A stretch of 64,000 nt of DNA from Streptomyces sp. NBC_01016 (GTDB lineage: Bacteria; Actinomycetota; Actinomycetes; Streptomycetales; Streptomycetaceae), in contig NZ_JAPEOQ010000001.1 in assembly GCF_026341035.1 (NCBI RefSeq), positions 1,178,001-1,242,000 of the forward strand, read 5' to 3'. Positions 58,570-64,000 of this stretch are shown piece by piece (within the stretch, counting starts at the first letter, position 1; every line of letters begins with the position of its first letter). The notes under the pieces are model-generated. The model saw only the letters and a program-made list of their open reading frames with translations, was not told where the DNA came from and did no database searches. The position numbers were made by a program, and so were the translations under genes.

Positions 58570-58710
58570 ACGTCGATGATCGCGCCGGGCCGCCGGCGTC
58601 GCCACGTCGGGGTCGCCACGCCGGGGTGCCGCCGGCGGCGTGGCCCCGCGCGGCCACGATAGGGGGCCACCGCGTCGCATAGGCGCGCCGTCCGAGGTAA
58701 CCCTGACGTC

Positions 58711-59052
58711 ATGACTTCCACGACGCCCGCCCCGTACGATCTCGCGGCCCTCGCCGACGATCATCTGGCCGCGGCCCGCAAGGCCGAGCACGGCCGCAGC
58801 GCGGAACTCCTCATCAAAGAGGACCCCCTGCTGCGGCAGAGCGTCATCGCGCTGACCGAGGGCAGCAACCTGGAGGAGCACAACGCCCCGCCCGCGGCCA
58901 CCCTCCAGGTGCTGCGCGGCCGCGTCCGTCTCACCGCGGTCTCCGGCGACGTCACCCTCACGCAGGGCCAGCTGCACCCGATCCCGCAGGAACGGCACGG
59001 ACTCGTCGCGCTGACGGATGCGGCGGTGCTGTTGACGGCGGTCACCGCCTGA
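58711..59052 (+). CDS. Cupin-domain protein
   Basis: 113 residues, ATG at 58711. A single cupin barrel: EDPLLRQSVIALTEGSNLEEHNAPPAATLQVLRGRV (shown in part) and LHPIPQERHGL. Metal ligands are reduced: one His in LEEHNAPP and one in ERHGL, so it may bind metal weakly. It lies 72 bases before the propionyl-CoA synthetase gene, same strand; a link is possible but unproven. Confidence 0.82.
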   Translation: MTSTTPAPYDLAALADDHLAAARKAEHGRSAELLIKEDPLLRQSVIALTEGSNLEEHNAPPAATLQVLRGRVRLTAVSGDVTLTQGQLHPIPQERHGLVALTDAAVLLTAVTA

Positions 59053-59123
59053 CCTGATCGTGTTCCCGTCGCTACGGGATCCATCGGGCCCGCAGGTCGG
59101 GTTCTGCGCAAAGGAGTGCGGGC

Positions 59124-61025
59124 ATGCCGTCGTACGAGGAAGTCTTCCGAGCGAGCACCGAGGACCCGGAGGCCTTCTGGCTCACGGCGGCCCGCGCGAT
59201 CGACTGGGACGTGCCCCCGACCCGGGCCCTGGACTCCTCGCGGGCCCCCTTCCACCGCTGGTTCCCCGACGGAGAGCTGAACGTCTGCCACAACGCGCTC
59301 GACCGCCATGTCGCGGCGGGCCGCGGCGCTCAACCGGCACTCGTGTACGACTCCCCGGTGACGGACACCAAACGCACGTACACCTACGAGGAGTTGACCG
59401 ACCAGGTCGCCACCTTCGCGGGAGTTCTGACCGGTCTCGGAGTGACCCGCGGCGACCGGGTCGTCCTCTATAAGCCGATGGTCCCGGAGGCCGTCGTCGC
59501 GATGCTCGCCTGCGCGCGGATCGGGGCGGTGCACTCGGTCGTCTTCGGCGGTTTCGCGGCGAACGAGCTGGCGGTGCGGATCGATGACGCGGCACCGAAG
59601 GTCGTCGTGTCGGCGTCCTGCGGGATCGAGGGGGCGCGGGTCGTCCCGTACAAGCCGCTTCTCGACCAAGCCGTAGACCTGTCGCAGCACAAGCCGGACG
59701 CCTGTGTGATCCTCCAACGCCCCGAGGGGCCGGGCGAGTTGACGCCGGGCCGGGACGTGGACTGGGCGGAGGCGATGCGCGACGCGCGCCCCGCGGCCTG
59801 CGTCCCGATGGCGGCGACGGACCCCCTGTACATCCTCTACACCTCCGGAACGACCGGAAAGCCCAAGGGAGTTGTCCGCGACTGCGGCGGCTACGCGGTC
59901 GCGCTGCGCTGGTCCATGGAGGCCGTGTACGACGTGGGGCCCGGCGAGGTGATGTTCACCGCGTCCGACGTGGGCTGGGTCGTCGGCCACTCGTACATCG
60001 TGTACGCCCCGCTGCTGGCCGGCGCCACGACCGTCCTCTACGAGGGGAAGCCGGTCGGCACCCCGGACGCGGGCCAGTTCTGGCGGGTGGCGGCGGAGTA
60101 CGGGGTGAAGACGCTGTTCACGGCGCCGACGGCGTTCCGGGCGATCAAGAAGGTCGACCCGGAGGGCGAGTTGACGCGTGGATACGACCTGAGTGCGCTG
60201 AAGTACCTGTTCCTCGCCGGGGAGCGGCTCGACCCGGAGACGTACCACTGGGCGAGCGAGCTGCTCGGCATCCCGGTGATCGACCACTGGTGGCAGACCG
60301 AGACGGGCTGGCCGATCGTCGCGAACCCGGTCGGCATCGAGGCCGCGCCGGTCAAGGCGGGCTCCCCCACGTTCCCGCTGCCGGGCTGGGACGTACGGGT
60401 CGTGGACGGGGACGGCAAACCGGTACCGCCCGGCGAGGACGGCGCCATCGTCGTACGCCTCCCGATGCCGCCCGGCTCCCTGCCCACCCTCTGGAACGAC
60501 GACGAGCGCTTCGTCTCCTCGTACCTCTCGGCCTTCGACGGCTACTACCTGACCGGCGACGGCGGGCACGTGGACGAGGACGGCTATGTGTTCGTGATGG
60601 GGCGGACGGACGACGTCATCAACGTCGCGGGGCACCGCCTGTCCACGGGCGGGATGGAGGAGGTGCTCGCCTCCCACCCGGATGTCGCCGAATGCGCCGT
60701 GATCGGTGTCGCGGACTCGCTCAAGGGCCAAGTGCCGCGCGGACTGGTCGTGTTGAAGGCGGGCGTCGCGTCGGACCCCGCGGTGGTCGAGGCGGAACTC
60801 GTCCAGCTCGTACGGGACCGGATCGGCGCCGTCGCGTCCCTGAAGGAGGTCGCCGTGGTGGCGGCCCTGCCCAAGACCCGCTCCGGGAAGATCCTGCGCA
60901 GGACGATGCGCGGAATCGCCGACGGCCTGGACGAACCAGTGCCGTCGACGGTCGATGACGTATCGGTCCTGGACGCGCTGCGGCCGGTCCTCACGCGGGG
61001 GTCAGCGGGTGGTGCCCAGCAGTGA
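59124..61025 (+). CDS. prpE: Propionyl-CoA synthetase (PrpE-like)
   Basis: 633 residues, ATG at 59124 with AAGGAGTGCGGGC. The start MPSYEEVFRASTEDPEAFWL and the segment GELNVCHNALDRHV are typical of PrpE rather than acetyl-CoA synthetase. ANL motifs: LYTSGTTGKPKGVV (about 235-248), DHWWQTETGWPI, YLTGDGG, GRTDDVINVAGHRLSTGGMEE and the catalytic Lys in KTRSGKILRR, which is the usual site of lysine acetylation control. It converts propionate, CoA and ATP to propionyl-CoA. Its 3' end overlaps the convergent sensor-domain gene by 24 bases. Confidence 0.92.
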   Translation: MPSYEEVFRASTEDPEAFWLTAARAIDWDVPPTRALDSSRAPFHRWFPDGELNVCHNALDRHVAAGRGAQPALVYDSPVTDTKRTYTYEELTDQVATFAGVLTGLGVTRGDRVVLYKPMVPEAVVAMLACARIGAVHSVVFGGFAANELAVRIDDAAPKVVVSASCGIEGARVVPYKPLLDQAVDLSQHKPDACVILQRPEGPGELTPGRDVDWAEAMRDARPAACVPMAATDPLYILYTSGTTGKPKGVVRDCGGYAVALRWSMEAVYDVGPGEVMFTASDVGWVVGHSYIVYAPLLAGATTVLYEGKPVGTPDAGQFWRVAAEYGVKTLFTAPTAFRAIKKVDPEGELTRGYDLSALKYLFLAGERLDPETYHWASELLGIPVIDHWWQTETGWPIVANPVGIEAAPVKAGSPTFPLPGWDVRVVDGDGKPVPPGEDGAIVVRLPMPPGSLPTLWNDDERFVSSYLSAFDGYYLTGDGGHVDEDGYVFVMGRTDDVINVAGHRLSTGGMEEVLASHPDVAECAVIGVADSLKGQVPRGLVVLKAGVASDPAVVEAELVQLVRDRIGAVASLKEVAVVAALPKTRSGKILRRTMRGIADGLDEPVPSTVDDVSVLDALRPVLTRGSAGGAQQ

Positions 61026-61703
61026 GCGGATCGCGACGCGGTCGAGGTTCGTCAGGCCGCGCACCAGCTGCGGCGTCAGGAACACAAGCACGAACCCGAT
61101 GGCCGAGACCGCGGCGATCTGCGCGGGCGACTCCACGTAGTACGCGTGGTGCGCGCCGGCGTCGGTCGTGAAGTCGTAGAGCCGGTAGCCGGGCCAGTCC
61201 AGGTAGCGGTGGAAGACCCAGGAGTAGGCGGGGAAGAGGGCGACGACCCACCCGGTGACCAGGAACGTCACGGACAGGGCGAAGGTCAGCACCCGCCACG
61301 GGAACATCACCGTGTGGAAGAGCAGCGCCTTCCACCCCGCGGCGTCGGTGAGCCGGCCGCGCAGTCCGGGACCGGCAGGCGCGGGCGCCGCCACGTCCAG
61401 ACCGAGCAGGGAGCGCGCCCGGCCCCGCTCCGCCGCGCCGAGACCGCGCGCGCCGCCCAGCGCCGCCGCGAGCACCGGCAGCCCGATCCACACGACGAGC
61501 GTGCTCACACCCAGGGCGAACATCGTCACGGCGAAGACGAACCCGGCGATCGCGACCGGGAGCGACGTGAGCGTGTGGCCGATCTCGCGGTAGGTGGCAC
61601 CGGCGAACGGAGCGCGCCAGAACCCGGGCCGCGTGTGCAAGTGGCCCGAGGCCCGGGGTGTGGTCGAGGTGGTGCTCGCGTACGGCAGCGTGGTCGAGGT
61701 CAT
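61002..61703 (-). CDS. Stand-alone sensor-domain membrane protein
   Basis: 233 residues from the ATG at 61701-61703. Four membrane helices in two pairs (about 42-85 and 140-170, plus one near 200-220) with the pattern of the putative sensor domain that precedes many actinobacterial NarL-type kinases (YREIGHTLTSLPVAIAGF, WRVLTFALSVTFLVTGW). There is no kinase domain attached. A NarL-type kinase and regulator are encoded nearby (62783-64000), so it may have separated from or act with that system. Confidence 0.8.
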   Translation of the reverse strand: MTSTTLPYASTTSTTPRASGHLHTRPGFWRAPFAGATYREIGHTLTSLPVAIAGFVFAVTMFALGVSTLVVWIGLPVLAAALGGARGLGAAERGRARSLLGLDVAAPAPAGPGLRGRLTDAAGWKALLFHTVMFPWRVLTFALSVTFLVTGWVVALFPAYSWVFHRYLDWPGYRLYDFTTDAGAHHAYYVESPAQIAAVSAIGFVLVFLTPQLVRGLTNLDRVAIRSLLGTTR

Positions 61704-61803
61704 GCCACCAGCCTCGCGAATCGGCGGCGCGGGGGACATGGGGCTGCGGGGTGTCTTGGGGGTGGGGTTTTCCCCAGGACGCCGGCCGGGGGCGCCCCCG
61801 GGA

Positions 61804-62571
61804 TCACTTCGCGGTGGTCCGCTCGATCCAGTCCCGGTGGGCGGTCAGGTCGGTGTAGATGCCGGGCCCTGTGGCGCACTTCGGGTCGGCGTCGCCGTCG
61901 CGGCTGGTCGCGCCGATCAGTTCCCAGCGCCCTGGACGGCCCTTGATCTGCGGCCCGCCGGAGTCGAGGATGCACGCCTGCGCGTTCTTGGTGGGACTGT
62001 CGGTGCACAGCTCGTTGGCCGCGTCGTAGTTCTCGCTGCACCGTTCGTCGGCGACGAGCTCGGTGTCCAACTCCTGCAAGGTGACCGGCGGGTGCGGGCA
62101 CTCGCTGCCGTCCTCGCAGGTCATCCCCCAGCCGAGGATCCGGGTGTCGGTACCTGCCGGACCGGCGTCGGCGGCCACCTCGACGGGCTTCGCGTCCACG
62201 GGGTGGGCCAGCTTCATGACGGCCACGTCGTCGCGGAACGGCTCGTAGGAGAAGCCCGGGTGCGCGACGACCTTGGTGACCTTCGCCGCGGCCCCCTTCG
62301 TGCGGTCGTGATCGCCGACCCGGACGGAGAGCTGCTCCGGCTCGACGTTCACCGTGCAGTGCCCGGCGGTCACGATCCAGTCCCGCTTGATCAGGGAGCC
62401 GCCGCAGTAGTGCTTGCCGTCCTTCTGCACGCTCACCATGAACGGGTACGGGGAGGTGGCGTCGTGTCCCCCGATGATCGCCGATGCCGACGGTGCCACC
62501 GACATGGAGAGCGCGATCGCCCCCACCGCTGCCGCGCCCGCGCACAGTGCCGACCTGCCGCGCTTGATCAT
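61804..62571 (-). CDS. Secreted trypsin-like serine protease (S1A) with altered oxyanion loop
   Basis: 255 residues. The signal peptide ends near residue 31 (APSASA), directly before the activation-type sequence IIGGHDATSPYPF, so no propeptide is visible. Triad: His in IVTAGHC, Asp in RDDVAVMKL, Ser in ACILDSGGP. In ordinary members the last motif reads CxGDSGGP; here the Gly that forms the oxyanion hole is Leu. Cys pairs (HYCGGS with AGHC; others later) look normal. It may be an inactive or specialised protease. Confidence 0.85.
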   Translation of the reverse strand: MIKRGRSALCAGAAAVGAIALSMSVAPSASAIIGGHDATSPYPFMVSVQKDGKHYCGGSLIKRDWIVTAGHCTVNVEPEQLSVRVGDHDRTKGAAAKVTKVVAHPGFSYEPFRDDVAVMKLAHPVDAKPVEVAADAGPAGTDTRILGWGMTCEDGSECPHPPVTLQELDTELVADERCSENYDAANELCTDSPTKNAQACILDSGGPQIKGRPGRWELIGATSRDGDADPKCATGPGIYTDLTAHRDWIERTTAK

Positions 62572-62782
62572 CTGTCCTCCTGCGTCTCGTCCGGACCTGA
62601 CGCCGTCGATGCTGTCGCGGTCGGCACCCGTGCCACATCGCCCTGACCTCCTGGACGGAGTTGCCCGAAAGTCTTACGGCGCGACGGCCGGATCATGCTG
62701 CGGGACCACCGCGAGGGGACGGCCGGCGGCGGCTACCGTGAGCGGGCGATGGCTCCCGTACGCGGATGAGGTGGTGGCGTGA

Positions 62783-63433
62783 GTGACCGTCAAGGTCGTC
62801 CTGCTCGATGACGAGGAACTGGTGCGCCGGGGCATCCGGATGATCCTGAACGCCCAGCCGGACATCGAGGTGGTCGCCGAGGGCGGCGACGGCTCGGTGG
62901 CCCTGCAACTGGTGGCCGAGCACCGCCCGGACGTGGTGCTCACCGACATTCAGATGCCGCGCGTCGACGGCCTGGAGGTCGCCCGGCGGCTCGCCGCGCT
63001 GCCCGCCCCGCCCGCCGTCGCGGTGCTCACCACCTTCGACGTCGACGAATACGTCCACGCCGCACTCCAGAACGGCGCGACGGGCTTCCTGCTCAAGGAC
63101 ACCTCTCCGCGCGAACTGGCCGACGCCGTACGGGTTCTCGCGCACGGCGACGCGATGCTCTCGCCGAGCATCACCACCAAGCTGCTGGCCGCCTTCGCCA
63201 CGGGCTCGGCGGCCCCGCGGGCGCAAGCGCGGTCACGGCTGGCCGAGTTGACCGCCCGTGAGCGCGAGGTCGCCGTGGCGGTGGCCCGGGGCCGCAGCAA
63301 CGCCGAGATCGCCGCCGACCTGTCCGTGAGCCGGTCCACGGTCAAGGTCCACCTCAGCCGGATCATGGCCAAGCTCGACGCCGCCAACCGCACTCAGGTC
63401 GCGCTCGTCACCCACGACGCCGGGCTCAGCTGA
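62783..63433 (+). CDS. NarL/FixJ-family response regulator
   Basis: 216 residues, GTG start at 62783. Receiver about 1-120 with acidic LLDDEE, Asp-55 in VVLTDIQMPRVDG, Thr in VLTTFD and Lys in GFLLKDTSP. LuxR-type HTH at about 150-210: LTAREREVAVAVARGRSN, IAADLSVSRSTVKVHLSRIMAKL. Convergent with the kinase gene, overlapping its 3' end by eight bases; presumably its cognate regulator. Confidence 0.93.
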   Translation: MTVKVVLLDDEELVRRGIRMILNAQPDIEVVAEGGDGSVALQLVAEHRPDVVLTDIQMPRVDGLEVARRLAALPAPPAVAVLTTFDVDEYVHAALQNGATGFLLKDTSPRELADAVRVLAHGDAMLSPSITTKLLAAFATGSAAPRAQARSRLAELTAREREVAVAVARGRSNAEIAADLSVSRSTVKVHLSRIMAKLDAANRTQVALVTHDAGLS

Positions 63434-64000
63434 CCCCTAGGTCCTGTGTGGGCAGCGCCGCGTCGATCCGGAAGCCGCCGTCGCCGGTGGGCCCGGACTC
63501 GAAGGTGCCGCCGGCCAGGCGGACCCGCTCCGTCAGACCGATCAGCCCGTGTCCGCCGCTGGGCAGCAGGGGGTCCCCGTCGGCGGTCGGCTCGGCGGGC
63601 CCGTCGGCCGGACCGTTGACGACCCGTACGCGCACGGTCCTCGGGTCGAACGTGAGGTGAACCCGCGTCGTGGCGCCGGGAGCGTGCTTGTGCACGTTGG
63701 TCAGGGCCTCCTGCACGACGCGGTGCGCGGCCCGCTCGACCGGCTCCGCCAGCGGCTGCGGAGCGCCCTCGACGTGCACGGTGACGGGCAGCCCCGCGGC
63801 CCGGGAGCCGTCGGCCGGCTCGGTGATCCTGTCGACGGCCGCGCCCGGGACGGGGCGTTGCCCGGCAGGGTCGTGCGCAGGGTTCGCGGCCCCGGTGTCC
63901 GCCCGGTCGGCCGGACCGTTCCTCAGCACCCCCAACATCTCGCGGAGTTCGGTGAGCGCGCGCCGCCCCGCCGTCTGGATGATCTGCGCGGTCTCGCCCG
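63426..64000 (-). CDS. NarL-type sensor histidine kinase, C-terminal part
   Basis: The gene runs off the right edge; 190 C-terminal residues are visible. The part nearest the edge (AQIIQTAGRRALTELREMLGVLR) is the second half of a HisKA_3 dimerisation domain; the ATPase domain follows with AHRVVQEALTNVHKHAPGA (N box) and GGHGLIGLTERVRLAGG (G2). The G1 segment is replaced by a Pro/Ala-rich insertion (NGPADGPAEPTADGD), which is seen in some family members. The phosphorylated His would lie outside the window. Partner of the response regulator at 62783. Confidence 0.9.
   Translation of the reverse strand, partial: GETAQIIQTAGRRALTELREMLGVLRNGPADRADTGAANPAHDPAGQRPVPGAAVDRITEPADGSRAAGLPVTVHVEGAPQPLAEPVERAAHRVVQEALTNVHKHAPGATTRVHLTFDPRTVRVRVVNGPADGPAEPTADGDPLLPSGGHGLIGLTERVRLAGGTFESGPTGDGGFRIDAALPTQDLGVS

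Overview
The window is a high-GC actinobacterial chromosome segment, almost certainly from a Streptomyces core region. Pointers are a copper-trafficking cluster ending in a Tat-exported DyP peroxidase, a Streptomyces-type subtilisin inhibitor, two adjacent SigB/F-family sigma factors, a perfect Streptomyces parS site (GTTTCACGTGAAAC at 24922), a 6C-type small RNA, many GTG starts and four-base ATGA/GTGA gene overlaps. The parS site and the housekeeping content fit the origin-proximal core rather than the arms.

Layout. 1-5048 (minus strand): extracellular copper handling (YcnI, Sco, ECuC, CopC-CopD, start of DtpA) plus a His/Met-rich membrane protein. 5240-16556: regulatory and housekeeping genes: two RsbW-like ATPases, aminopeptidase P, a SpoIIE phosphatase, two PrimPol-type proteins (one with its catalytic motif, one without), a SEC-C protein, a glycerophosphodiesterase, an HtrA protease, and tRNA-Ser(UGA) preceded by an inverted copy of its own anticodon arm. 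16929-24915 (plus strand): a small Asn/Gln-rich secreted protein, a five-gene operon closely matching the mycobacterial igr steroid side-chain operon (ChsE2, ChsH2, ChsE1, ChsH1, Ltp2), an ECF sigma factor and an acyl-CoA ligase. 24978-29624: a 1548-residue PAS/receiver protein with a degenerate kinase core.

30422-32976 is the clearest accessory patch. tRNA-Ser(GCU) is followed by 2.4 kb holding a kinase-like gene and five tiny, translationally coupled membrane proteins. The patch ends in a second copy of the tRNA 3' end, so it looks like the remnant of an element that integrated into the tRNA. tRNA-Arg(ACG) follows.

33295-49333: a DUF2797 protein, a monooxygenase/amidohydrolase pair, a two-component system, an operon of two glycosyltransferases, an MFS exporter with a TetR regulator and strong palindromic operators, and a MarR-controlled MFS exporter that carries three carboxypeptidase-regulatory-like domains, a module also found on the neighbouring YceI protein. 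49385-53524: a secreted protein, the two sigma factors, a Dabb protein, a 57-residue membrane protein, the 6C RNA and tRNA-Ser(CGA). 53535-64000: tadA with its partner gene, upp, a LytR_C protein, small conserved proteins, an HhH-GPD protein, a cupin, propionyl-CoA synthetase, a stand-alone sensor domain, a trypsin-like protease and a NarL-type two-component pair in convergent, overlapping orientation; the kinase runs off the window.

The sequence also carries short repeats: an identical or near-identical 45-base dispersed element (three copies, two forming gene 3' ends) and tandem repeats that span stop codons. All functional calls come from reading motifs and from remembered family knowledge; no database search was run.
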